Positions 35,189 through 42,885 of a DNA stretch of 64,000 nucleotides are shown here, piece after piece; positions within the stretch are counted from its first letter, which is position 1, and each line of letters opens with the position of its first letter. A program made the translations under genes and the position numbers. The notes beneath the pieces were generated by a model. That model was not told the origin of the DNA. It did no database searches and saw only the letters and a list, made by a program, of their open reading frames with translations. The stretch covers positions 248,001 through 312,000 of the forward strand of contig NZ_CP029758.2 in NCBI RefSeq assembly GCF_004006395.2, read 5' to 3'. The stretch comes from Clostridium sp. AWRP. GTDB taxonomy: Bacteria > Bacillota > Clostridia > Clostridiales > Clostridiaceae.

Positions 35189-35216
35189 TTGCATTATAGT
35201 GAATTTGTAATATAAT
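35189..35216 (+). promoter_or_regulatory. promoter of the M-box transcript
   Basis: TTGCAT (35189-35194), 16-base spacer, TATAAT (35211-35216), about 35 bases before the conserved M-box start. Confidence 0.6.
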
Positions 35217-35249
35217 TATAATATAAAAGTAAGTGTTTATGTTTAATTA

Positions 35250-35440
35250 TGTTAGGTGAGGCTCCTATATAGACATATGCTGCTGCCCCGAAACATCGAG
35301 AGATGCCAATGGGTGAACAGGTATTACCGTAGTAAGGTTTTACTTAATGCAGCTGGATGAAAGTCTAAAGCTATATAGTGCTAAAACTCGTACGATTAAA
35401 AAAGTTTTAGTTTAAGAGCCCTATGGGCTTTTTTTAGTTG
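35250..35440 (+). promoter_or_regulatory. M-box (ykoK) magnesium riboswitch with terminator
   Basis: Conserved elements are read in order: GTTAGGTGAGGCTCCTATAT, GCTGCTGCCCCGAAACATCG, GAGATGCCAATGGGTGAACAG, GGTATTACCGTAGTAAGG, CAGCTGGATGAAAGTC. An expression platform follows with AAAACT...AGTTTT and a terminator AGAGCCCTATGGGCTT plus T-run (to about 35436). Family knowledge: Mg2+ compacts the aptamer and promotes termination. The downstream gene contains an MgtE N domain, which agrees. Confidence 0.95.
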
Positions 35441-35482
35441 TTTTGCATATGTTTAAATTTTTTAATTTAGGTGGTGTGTTAA

Positions 35483-35569
35483 ATGGAAAACGGACCTTAT
35501 GGAGGTCGGTGCATCTTAGAAGAAAATTTAATAGAAGTAGTGCAGGGAAGTATTAGATCTAATTGGTAA
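35483..35569 (+). CDS. putative 28-residue leader peptide in the M-box 5' UTR
   Basis: ATG 35483 is preceded by AGGTGGTG (35469-35476) at normal spacing and reads 28 codons to TAA: begins MENGPYGGRCILEEN and ends in VVQGSIRSNW. It lies after the M-box terminator and 77 bases before the MgtE-like gene, so it is made only on read-through. Whether it is translated is unproven; if so it could be a leader peptide or a small protein. No family recognised. Confidence 0.4.
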   Translation: MENGPYGGRCILEENLIEVVQGSIRSNW

Positions 35570-35646
35570 TGGCAATGCTATTGATAACTTTTAAAATGTT
35601 GATGTAGATTCTATAAATATTTCTCTGCATATAAGGAGGAATATTT

Positions 35647-36909
35647 ATGAAAAAGTTATCTAGTTTCTTATTGAGTAAAGTTCTTTATAAAAAGGTTTAT
35701 AATGAATTTGACGAATATGTAGGGAAACTTTGGGACGTTTATGTATCTTCTGATCATGGAATGCCAAGGGCCATAGGATATAAGATAAAAAAAGGCAAAG
35801 AAATACTTAATTGTGAGTGTAGGAACATAAACTTTTATGATGATAACGGCAAGGTTATAATTAAAGGCGAGGGTATAAGGGAAATAATACTTCAAAGTTA
35901 TTCCTATCTTTTATCAAAACATCTTTTGGATAGACAGATAGTGGATATAAACGGAAAGAAACTTGTAAGAGTTAATGACCTCAGAATTGCAGAAATGGCA
36001 GGAGAATATAGGGTTGTAGCAGTAGATACAGGGGTTCTTGCTTTAGGAAGAAGGCTTGGTATAGAAAAAATCATAAAGAAGTTTTATGATTTATTTAACA
36101 AAAAGCCTGAAGATAGCCTTATAATTTGGGATAATGTAGAATCGCTAGAAATGATAAATAACAATTTAAAACTTTCCGTACCATATAAAAAGTTATCTAA
36201 GCTCCATCCTGCTGATTTAGCAGATATATTAGAAGATATGGATGTGAATTACAGAAAGAAAGTTTTTGAAAGTTTAGATGAGGATTTAGCAGCGGATACA
36301 TTAGAGGAAATAGATCCAGAAGTACAGTTAGATATTCTGGAAAATTTGAGCCAGTCTAAAAGGGATGAAGTGTTATACAATATGCCCAATGATGAAATAG
36401 CAGACATTTTAGATGAAGTAGATAAGGATACTGCAGAAAAGATACTTATAAATATGGAAAAAAATGATGCGGATGAAGTAAGGTCACTTATGGAGTATAA
36501 GGAAGAAACTGTAGGAAGTATAATGAATAAGGATTTTATCTGTTTTAATATAAATATAACAGTTAAAGATACTATTGAGTTTTTAAAAGAAATTAATCCG
36601 GAAGATGAGGTATCACATTATATATATATTATAAATGATCAAAAGCAGCTTGAAGGTGTAGTGTCTTTGAAAGACTTGATATTGTCGAATTTTGAAGATA
36701 CATTAAAGGCGATAATGATCAAGGATGTAGTAAGTATAAATCATAATGAAAATGTAGATGAAGCCATAGAGATGTGCTCAAAATATAATCTTATTTCATT
36801 ACCTGTAATAGATGATGAAGAAAAGTTGTGTGGCATAGTTATAATGAATGACTTAGTAGAAGACATATTAATACCAAATTGGAGAAAAAGACTAAGAAAA
36901 GCAGGGTAA
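35647..36909 (+). CDS. soluble MgtE N-domain/CBS protein without the channel domain
   Basis: 420 residues. The first ~160 residues contain two short beta-rich, PRC-barrel-like halves (KVLYKKVYNEFDEYVGKLWD, RQIVDINGKKLVRVNDLRIA). Then an MgtE_N superhelix (about 185-290: LHPADLADILEDMDVNYRKK, DEVLYNMPNDEIADILDEV) and two CBS motifs (about 300-410). It ends after the CBS pair (RKRLRKAG); no membrane helices follow, so it cannot itself conduct Mg2+. In other Firmicutes such proteins sit beside Nramp transporters; none is here. AAGGAGG before ATG. Controlled by the M-box. Confidence 0.85.
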   Translation: MKKLSSFLLSKVLYKKVYNEFDEYVGKLWDVYVSSDHGMPRAIGYKIKKGKEILNCECRNINFYDDNGKVIIKGEGIREIILQSYSYLLSKHLLDRQIVDINGKKLVRVNDLRIAEMAGEYRVVAVDTGVLALGRRLGIEKIIKKFYDLFNKKPEDSLIIWDNVESLEMINNNLKLSVPYKKLSKLHPADLADILEDMDVNYRKKVFESLDEDLAADTLEEIDPEVQLDILENLSQSKRDEVLYNMPNDEIADILDEVDKDTAEKILINMEKNDADEVRSLMEYKEETVGSIMNKDFICFNINITVKDTIEFLKEINPEDEVSHYIYIINDQKQLEGVVSLKDLILSNFEDTLKAIMIKDVVSINHNENVDEAIEMCSKYNLISLPVIDDEEKLCGIVIMNDLVEDILIPNWRKRLRKAG

Positions 36910-36960
36910 AAAATACTATCAATTTCACTTTAAATAAGTGGAATTGATAGTATTTTTTTT
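36908..36960 (+). terminator. terminator after the MgtE-like gene
   Basis: Long arms (about 22 bases, one G-U pair) with a 4-nt loop and T8. Separates the M-box unit from sleB. Confidence 0.85.
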
Positions 36961-37028
36961 ATGTATTTTTTAATTTGTTTGTGTAAAGACTACATTTAGG
37001 AGAACTAACATTAAAAGGAGATGGTCAT

Positions 37029-37718
37029 ATGGGTAAGAAAATTATGAGATTTAAAAGAGAATTAGTACTAATACTTGCTATAGTGTTTACATATGCATCA
37101 ACTTCTCTATTTTTGCTCCCCTATAATAATGCAGTAAAAGCTGTGGCATACTACTATGGCTCAAGAGGAAATATGGTAATACAAATACAGCAAAAACTTA
37201 GAAGCTGGGGGTATTACAATGGCAGTGTAGATGGAATATATGGGTATCAAACTTACACCGCAGTAAAGTATTTTCAGTCAAAAAATGGACTAAAGTCTGA
37301 TGGTATAGTTGGAGATGCAACTTTAGCAGCTCTTGCAATAAATACTGGGAGCAATACTGGTGGAAATAGCCAAAACGTAACATTAATAGCTAGATTGATA
37401 AATGGAGAGGCTAGAGGAGAACCTTATGAAGGACAGGTAGCAGTAGGAGCTGTAATACTAAATAGAACTAGGGATCCTAGGTTTCCATCTACTGTAGCGG
37501 GAGTTATATATCAACCAGGAGCTTTTACTGCTGTAGTAGACGGACAAATACATGCAAATATGAAACAGAGCTCTATAAATGCAGCAAGAGATGCTTTAAA
37601 TGGATGGGATCCTTCAGGGGGAGCAATATACTATTTTAATCCCTCTACAGCAACAAGTTCATGGATATGGTCGAGACCTCTTATTAAAATTATAGGTAAA
37701 CATAGATTTTGCAGATAG
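37029..37718 (+). CDS. sleB: spore cortex-lytic enzyme SleB
   Basis: 229-residue exported hydrolase that degrades spore cortex peptidoglycan at germination. Signal-like hydrophobic segment about 12-38; peptidoglycan-binding domain about 45-105 (GSRGNMVIQIQQKLRSWGYYNGSVDGIYG... in parts); catalytic Hydrolase_2 domain about 118-229 with NGEARGEPYEGQVAVGAVILNR holding the catalytic glutamate. Full length for the family. Own start after AAAAGGAG. Expected to be expressed in the forespore; I could not define a convincing sigma-G promoter. ypeB, the usual partner, does not follow. Confidence 0.92.
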   Translation: MGKKIMRFKRELVLILAIVFTYASTSLFLLPYNNAVKAVAYYYGSRGNMVIQIQQKLRSWGYYNGSVDGIYGYQTYTAVKYFQSKNGLKSDGIVGDATLAALAINTGSNTGGNSQNVTLIARLINGEARGEPYEGQVAVGAVILNRTRDPRFPSTVAGVIYQPGAFTAVVDGQIHANMKQSSINAARDALNGWDPSGGAIYYFNPSTATSSWIWSRPLIKIIGKHRFCR

Positions 37719-37954
37719 TTTAAAAATAGATAGTCGAAATAGATAACCTTTCGACAGCATCATTTAATAAAAATTGTTAGTAAATAGGATAAAAATATAT
37801 ATGCTTTTAAGATAAGTGAGCAATAGATTTTTATTGTCATATATAAGGGATAATTTCTAAGAAAAGTTAATCAGGAAGTGACACATTTTTTCCCTTGTGT
37901 GTGCTAATATATTTTTAAGACAATAATGAGCTATGTTATAGGGGGAGAGAATTT

Positions 37955-38305
37955 ATGATAATAGAGAATTTTATTAGTAATGAGAAAGTAAAACAAATTA
38001 AGTATGTATACTTTTATAGGTTACTTAAAGGGAAAATAGCTATTTCATATTCCCATAAGGATGTTGAAGAGGTTCAGGCTTATGGAATTGAAGTTGAGAG
38101 ACAGGATATATTAGATGGAAAATTGATAAATGTGCAAAGAGATAGTATTCAAAATATAAGTCCTGAAAAGTATAAAGTACATAATTTACTGAAATTATTA
38201 TATGAAAATAAAGTTTCACCGCTACACTTGGTTGATGTGATAGGTGATTACGTAGATGACTACAGTATGGATTTTGACAACCAAAAAAATTATGCAGCAT
38301 ATTAA
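37955..38305 (+). CDS. hypothetical protein (DUF6514-like)
   Basis: 116 residues, soluble. YRLLKGKIAISYSHKDVEEVQAYGIEVERQD and a later NKVSPLHLVDVIGDYVDDY resemble small clostridial proteins I know as DUF6514; the match is from memory and tentative. GGGGGAGAG precedes ATG. Monocistronic, closed by a short terminator. Function unknown. Confidence 0.6.
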   Translation: MIIENFISNEKVKQIKYVYFYRLLKGKIAISYSHKDVEEVQAYGIEVERQDILDGKLINVQRDSIQNISPEKYKVHNLLKLLYENKVSPLHLVDVIGDYVDDYSMDFDNQKNYAAY

Positions 38306-38315
38306 TTTAATATAG

Positions 38316-38341
38316 AAAAGGGGAGAAATCCTCTTTTTTTT
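38316..38341 (+). terminator. terminator
   Basis: Arms AAAAGGGGA / TCCTCTTTT (one G-U pair) with a 4-nt loop and a long T-run, just after the 116-residue gene. Confidence 0.7.
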
Positions 38342-38467
38342 ATATCAATGAATCTTACTTAATTGGAAAAGCAGATATTCCAAATCTTTGATTTGATGAT
38401 AGTTGCTTTCACAGAGTGCGTGGGGGGTGTTACATTAGGTAGCCATTAGATAAAAAATTAATATATT

Positions 38468-38518
38468 TATTATACCTATATTATATTTATTAAAAATTAA
38501 TATAATATAGGTATAATA
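38468..38518. repeat. 20-bp perfect inverted repeat upstream of acpS
   Basis: Arms 38468-38487 and 38499-38518 (left arm begins TATTATACCTATATTATAT) separated by 11 bases, about 40 bases before the acpS start. Mostly A/T with a GG/CC core. Could be a regulator site or transcript hairpin; no T-run. Confidence 0.7.
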
Positions 38519-38558
38519 GGTATATAATTAAAAGTATTAAAATTGGAGGTGTTATATT

Positions 38559-38963
38559 TTGATATTTGGGGTTGGAGTTGATATAGTTGAAATCAGGAGA
38601 ATAGAACAGGCTGTTAGTAAACATTCGAATTTTATAGATAGAATTTTTAGCAAAAATGAAGTAGAATATCTTAAAAATAAAAATTTGAGACCTGAATTTA
38701 TAGCAGGAAGGTTTGCTGCTAAGGAAGCTATAGTAAAGGCACTAGGAACTGGATTTAGTGGCTTTGATTTTAGAGATATAGAAGTAGATAGAACTGCTTT
38801 AGGTAAACCAATTGTAGTATTAAAGGGAAAGGCGAAGTTAATAGCTAATAAATGTGGAAATTACAAGATCCATCTCAGTATATCTCATGGAGTGGATAAT
38901 GCTATAGCCTATGCTGTAATGGAGGTAGATGAAGTTGAAGATAGCGACTGTAAAAACAGCTAG
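38559..38963 (+). CDS. acpS: holo-[acyl-carrier-protein] synthase
   Basis: 134 residues. Transfers 4'-phosphopantetheine from CoA to acyl carrier protein for fatty acid synthesis. Metal-binding GVGVDIVEIRRIEQA at the N terminus and FAAKEAIVKALGTGF (about 59-73) are the family signatures. Starts with TTG 38559, 8 bases after GGAGGT. Its 3' end overlaps the next gene by 35 bases in another frame. Confidence 0.95.
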   Translation: MIFGVGVDIVEIRRIEQAVSKHSNFIDRIFSKNEVEYLKNKNLRPEFIAGRFAAKEAIVKALGTGFSGFDFRDIEVDRTALGKPIVVLKGKAKLIANKCGNYKIHLSISHGVDNAIAYAVMEVDEVEDSDCKNS

Positions 38964-40434
38964 ATCTGTAGATGGGTACAGTATAAATGAATTAAAAATA
39001 CCAGGGATTGTACTTATGGAAAATGCAGCACTAAAGGTAGTGAAAAACATAGATTTGAAAAAATGTGATTCTTTCTGCGTAATTTGTACAAAGGGAAACA
39101 ATGGTGGAGATGGCTTTGCCGTAGCAAGACATCTCTATAATTTAAACAAAAAGGTTCATGTATTTTTAGTTGGAAAAGAAAGTGGAATGAGTGAAGATTG
39201 CAGCATAAATTACAATATTTTAAAAAATTTAAGAATTAATTTAAATGTAGTAGATTCAGAAGAAAGCCTTACACAACTTAAAGAGTGTATAAAAGAAAGT
39301 GACGTTACTATAGATGCTTTGTTTGGAACAGGAATTTCCAGAAATATACTGGGAATACAAGATTCTGTAATAACTCTTATTAATAAGTATGGCAGCTATG
39401 TTATTTCTATAGATATTCCCTCAGGGCTTAATGGCGATAGTGGAAATGTTATTGGAAACTGTGTGAGAGCTAATAAAACTATTACTTTTCAGCTATATAA
39501 AATGGGATTTTTAAAATATGGAAGTGATAGATTTACAGGTGAAGTGATAGTAGAGGACATAGGAATTCCAAATTTAGCTGTCGAAAAATTTTCTGGTTCT
39601 GAATTTATAATGGATCAAAATTTTATAAAAGGAAAACTAAAAATCAGAGATAAGTTTAGTCATAAAGGGGATTATGGAAGGGTGCTTGTTATAGCTGGAT
39701 CTAGAGGATTTACAGGAGCAGCTTATATATGTACTCAGGGAGCAGTAAGAAGCGGTGCAGGGCTTGTTACTTTAGGATGTTATAGAGATATACAACCTAT
39801 ACTTAGTGAAAAGCTTGTTGAAGGTATGACTATTGCTTTGGAAGAAAATCTAAAATTAGAAGATACTATAGAAAAAAGTGATGCTATAGCTATAGGACCA
39901 GGTATGGGAGCTAATGATAGTACTTTAAGGTTGGTAAAAAAAGTTATTACTACTTTCAGAAAAACGGTAGTAATAGATGCAGATGGAATCAATGTTTTAA
40001 GTGGAAATCTTAACATTCTAAAAGAGAAAAAATGTGATATAATTTTAACCCCTCATTTGGGAGAAATGTCTAGAATTACCGGTTTAGGAATTGAATATAT
40101 AAGGGAAAATAGAATTAAAGTAGCCAAAGACTTTGCGAAGGAGTATAATGTAATTGTACTTTTAAAAGGATATAATACGATTATTACAGATGGAAACTCA
40201 GTTGCCATAAATTCTACAGGAAATTCAGCGATGGCTTCAGGTGGCATGGGAGATTGTCTAACGGGAATTATAGCTTCTTTTTCTGCACAAAAACAACGTC
40301 CTTTTGAAGCAGCTTCTATTGCTGCATTTATACATGGATATGTGGGAGAAGAATTATCGAAAGATATGTATTCTGTAAATGCCAGTCATGTTTTACATCA
40401 ATTACCTTTTTCAATAAAAAAATTAACAGAATAA
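38929..40434 (+). CDS. nnrD: bifunctional NAD(P)H-hydrate epimerase / ADP-dependent dehydratase
   Basis: 501 residues repairing hydrated NAD(P)H. N-terminal YjeF_N epimerase domain (about 1-210; CTKGNNGGDGFAVARHL, DALFGTGISRN, SIDIPSGLNGD) and C-terminal ribokinase-like dehydratase (about 225-495; HKGDYGRVLVIAGSRGFTGAA, AIGPGMGAND, NSAMASGGMGDCLTGI). Same fusion as E. coli Nnr. The ATG at 38929 is only 3 bases after GGAGG; the TTG at 38935 has better spacing, so the protein may start two codons later. Overlap with acpS implies coupled translation. Confidence 0.93.
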   Translation: MKLKIATVKTARSVDGYSINELKIPGIVLMENAALKVVKNIDLKKCDSFCVICTKGNNGGDGFAVARHLYNLNKKVHVFLVGKESGMSEDCSINYNILKNLRINLNVVDSEESLTQLKECIKESDVTIDALFGTGISRNILGIQDSVITLINKYGSYVISIDIPSGLNGDSGNVIGNCVRANKTITFQLYKMGFLKYGSDRFTGEVIVEDIGIPNLAVEKFSGSEFIMDQNFIKGKLKIRDKFSHKGDYGRVLVIAGSRGFTGAAYICTQGAVRSGAGLVTLGCYRDIQPILSEKLVEGMTIALEENLKLEDTIEKSDAIAIGPGMGANDSTLRLVKKVITTFRKTVVIDADGINVLSGNLNILKEKKCDIILTPHLGEMSRITGLGIEYIRENRIKVAKDFAKEYNVIVLLKGYNTIITDGNSVAINSTGNSAMASGGMGDCLTGIIASFSAQKQRPFEAASIAAFIHGYVGEELSKDMYSVNASHVLHQLPFSIKKLTE

Positions 40435-40529
40435 TTTTATTTTTATATAATTATTTCATAAAAAAGTAATATAGAAAAACATAATAGAATAGATTAGTAG
40501 TAAAAAGCTGTGAAAACTGGAGGAACGAA

Positions 40530-41138
40530 GTGAAAAAAAGACTACTGATATTAGGAATTATGTTTTTTATTTTAAGTGTAATTTTTTCATCTTGTGGTAA
40601 AGACCCTCAAAATACGGAAAAAATAATTTATTATTTAAAGAATTTGAACAGCTACAGTTGCAATGTAAATATTTTAGTAAAAAATGATAAGCAGCAGATA
40701 AATTACAATGGAAAGCAATTTTATGACAATAAATATGGAGAGAGATTTGATTTAGACAACAATAGAATAATTATTTATAAAGAAAACAAGATACATGTTA
40801 AGGATATTAAGCAAGGAAATTCCTATTATATAGATAAAAATTTCCAAAGTTTATTTAAGTTTAGTTTTATAAAAGAATATATCTCTCTCCTTTATACGAA
40901 TGAAAAGATTGAAAATTCATTTAAAAAGGTGGCAAATGAAGAATATCAAGTTATAAATTTAGACATACCTGGCAATAATAGAAATATGTATAAAGCCCAG
41001 TTGTATGTAGACATAAAAGATAATGTTCCTGCATACGTCATAATATACGATTCTAAATATAAAAAGCGAATAGAAATTAAATATACTAATTTTAAAGCCA
41101 ATGTGGAATTAAAAGAGGATATGTTTAAAATAAATTAG
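40530..41138 (+). CDS. putative lipoprotein, GerS/LolA-like fold
   Basis: 202 residues. Signal peptide with lipobox (ILSVIFSSCGKD, cysteine at about residue 22), then a beta-rich domain (YYLKNLNSYSCNVNILVKND, YDNKYGERFDLDNNRIIIY) reminiscent of outer-membrane carrier LolA and of the clostridial germination lipoprotein GerS. In C. difficile, GerS lies next to an alanine racemase gene and is needed for cortex hydrolysis. Position after acpS-nnrD agrees with clostridial order. GTG start after GGAGG. Role in germination is inference. Confidence 0.65.
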   Translation: MKKRLLILGIMFFILSVIFSSCGKDPQNTEKIIYYLKNLNSYSCNVNILVKNDKQQINYNGKQFYDNKYGERFDLDNNRIIIYKENKIHVKDIKQGNSYYIDKNFQSLFKFSFIKEYISLLYTNEKIENSFKKVANEEYQVINLDIPGNNRNMYKAQLYVDIKDNVPAYVIIYDSKYKKRIEIKYTNFKANVELKEDMFKIN

Positions 41139-41257
41139 TTCTATTATAAGAACCTGTATTGAAGTACTTAATGTATTTTGGGGGGTGATATTTTTATAGT
41201 TAAGCATTGCAGGTATGTATAATAAAAATTAATTTAAAGTAATGTTGTAAATAATAA

Positions 41258-41439
41258 GCATCTTCAATCAGCCAATGTGGACAAGAGCTAATTAATCGTA
41301 AAAGTTCAAATGATTATAAAGGCAATGTAGGCGGTAAAGTCATGCTCATGGTTGAAAAAATTGATTGAAGTTTAATACAAAAGATAGTAAAGTAGTTAAA
41401 ATTACAGAAGATAATAAGTTCATATATATATGTTTTTAA
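41258..41439 (+). pseudogene. decayed coding fragment, identity unknown
   Basis: From 41258 a frame reads ASSISQCGQELINRKSS, continues to GGKVMLMVEKID and stops at TGA 41375; a shift of frame then continues as KFNTKDSKVVKITEDNK to a stop near 41439. Codon content looks coding on both sides. No start codon or ribosome binding site remains. Product not recognised. Could be chance in AT-rich DNA, but the amino acid make-up argues against it. Confidence 0.35.
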
Positions 41440-41558
41440 CTGTCATATGTACTCTACTTTTTAAGTTAAGATAATTGCTATATTCAGCAGTTATATCTTA
41501 ATTGTAAATAAAATCATAGAATTAAATTAATTACATATTTAGAAAGGAATACTTGCAT

Positions 41559-41772
41559 ATGGCTTTTAATAAACTGCGTTTTCAATAATTATTATAAAAG
41601 TAATTATATATATGAAAAAACTGAAACATTTCTTAAAACATATTTTCCAATCTGATATATAGACATATACACACCAGAAAATTATGAATATAAGCTTAGA
41701 AATTGGTATAGGATAATAATAAGGTTAATGAATGAAAATTTTATTCATAAAGTTGATTTGCATTACAAATGA
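41559..41772 (+). pseudogene. decayed small gene, identity unknown
   Basis: AGAAAGGA precedes ATG 41559 (MAFNKLRF), which runs into TAA; one frame over, coding-like sequence goes on (FNNYYKSNYIYEKTETFLK), is broken by TGA at 41653, and continues (YIDIYTPENYEYKLRNWY) to TGA 41770. One frameshift and one nonsense codon would restore about 70 residues. No family recognised. Confidence 0.4.
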
Positions 41773-41998
41773 TTAACATAAAATTAGTAATTGGGTGTAA
41801 AAAAGTAAATTATACAATATGCAAATAACTACAATGAATTATTACATATATATTTAATTAATATCTGAAATTGTTACATATAAAATTATAATAGACTTAA
41901 ATAGAAGCATGGCAAAAGTTATATTAAATCAATATAGATATGAAAAGCCCTATGTAAAAAATACAAGTAGAAAAATGTTGAAATTATAGATAATTTCT

Positions 41999-42028
41999 TT
42001 GACACACTTGTGGATTTGGTAATATAAT
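41999..42028 (+). promoter_or_regulatory. promoter of mazEF
   Basis: TTGACA (41999-42004) and TATAAT (42023-42028), both consensus, with an 18-base spacer, about 45 bases before mazE. Confidence 0.75.
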
Positions 42029-42072
42029 TACGTTGTATATATCTTTCGCTTAGGGTAATAGGAGGTATTAAT

Positions 42073-42399
42073 TTGTATATGTCAAATTCTAAAAGATTGG
42101 TGGTAAACCTCTCAGAAACACTATACAATGAATTTAACAAAGCACTTAAAGAAGATTGCAAAAAAAGAAGTGAATTTATTAGGGAAGTTATCATATTATA
42201 TATTAATGAGAAAAAAAGGTTAAATAGAATATCAGAAATGGAAAAAGGATATAGGGAAATGGCGCAGCTTAATCTTGAATTCGCAGAAATGGGCTTTGCA
42301 AGTGACATAAAGGAATTAAAAGAATATGAAGCGAAGCTTTCGGAGAGTGATTTGTCAGATGACAACAGTAGTGAAAAGAGGAGATATATTTTATGCTGA
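42073..42399 (+). CDS. mazE: MazE-type (ribbon-helix-helix) antitoxin
   Basis: 108 residues. N-terminal RHH DNA-binding motif (SKRLVVNLSETLYNEFNKALKED...RSEFIREVIILYI) as in B. subtilis NdoAI/EndoAI, then an acidic C-terminal tail (EYEAKLSESDLSDDNSSE) expected to wrap the toxin. Represses its own promoter in known systems. TTG 42073 sits 6 bases after AGGAGGT; ATG 42079 is the alternative. Overlaps mazF by 41 bases. Confidence 0.88.
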   Translation: MYMSNSKRLVVNLSETLYNEFNKALKEDCKKRSEFIREVIILYINEKKRLNRISEMEKGYREMAQLNLEFAEMGFASDIKELKEYEAKLSESDLSDDNSSEKRRYILC

Positions 42400-42709
42400 T
42401 TTGAGCCCAGTAGTTGGGTCTGAACAAGGAGGGGTAAGGCCGGTTATTATCCTACAAAATGATGTAGGTAATAAGTACAGTCCCACTGTAATTGTTGCGG
42501 CTATTACTTCTCAGATAAATAAAGCAAAACTACCTACTCATGTTGAAATTTCTTCAGAAGCCTATGGGCTAAATAAAGATTCGGTAGTGCTGCTTGAACA
42601 AATAAGAACTTTAGATAAAAGAAGACTAAAGGAAAAAATTGGTCATATGACAGATGTAGATATGAAAAAGGTAGATGGTGCACTTTTAGTGAGTGTAGGA
42701 CTACAGTAA
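42359..42709 (+). CDS. mazF: MazF/NdoA-type endoribonuclease toxin
   Basis: 116 residues. Sequence-specific mRNA interferase. VVKRGDIFYADLSPVVGSEQGG, RPVIILQNDVGNKYSPTVIVAAITSQ and LPTHVEISSEAYGLNKDSVVLLEQIRT (in parts) are near-identical in pattern to B. subtilis EndoA/NdoA, including the arginine and threonine of the active site. The frame opens further upstream (42326), but MTTVVKRGD at 42359 gives the family length. Co-translated with the antitoxin gene. Confidence 0.93.
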   Translation: MTTVVKRGDIFYADLSPVVGSEQGGVRPVIILQNDVGNKYSPTVIVAAITSQINKAKLPTHVEISSEAYGLNKDSVVLLEQIRTLDKRRLKEKIGHMTDVDMKKVDGALLVSVGLQ

Positions 42710-42768
42710 AGTATTCCAATTTCATCTAATATTTTATGAATTTTATAGTTAATATTGTGAACTATAGG

Positions 42769-42791
42769 CCCCTGCATCTTAAATGTAGGGG
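42769..42791 (+). terminator. hairpin after mazF
   Basis: Arms CCCCTGCAT / ATGTAGGGG (one G-U pair) with a 5-nt loop, followed by TGAAGTTTTA. Weak U-tract. Confidence 0.5.
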
Positions 42792-42885
42792 TGAAGTTTT
42801 ATGGCCAAGATTATATATAAAAATAAAATTTTGTGTTAAAATAATAAGTATAGTTTTTGCTTATATAGCTTAGGAGGTTAAGGGT

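Larger units (their letters stand above)
41139..41998. other. gene-free, decayed region between the lipoprotein gene and mazEF
   Basis: About 860 very AT-rich bases. Two remnants of reading frames are visible (listed separately). No intact gene. Related clostridia carry alanine racemase here according to my memory of their gene order; no Alr motif (for example the pyridoxal-lysine segment) can be read in any frame. Confidence 0.55.

Noticed and set aside
35250..35440. Possible T-box or cobalamin switch
   Set aside because: The conserved blocks are those of the M-box; no T-box sequence and no B12-box.
37735..37762. Short inverted repeat GTCGAAA/TTTCGAC after sleB as terminator
   Set aside because: Only 7-bp arms with no T-run; left out of the feature list.
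41919..42365. 148-codon minus-strand frame overlapping mazE and its promoter
   Set aside because: Shadow of mazE; it would cover the consensus promoter at 41999-42028 and has no start signal.
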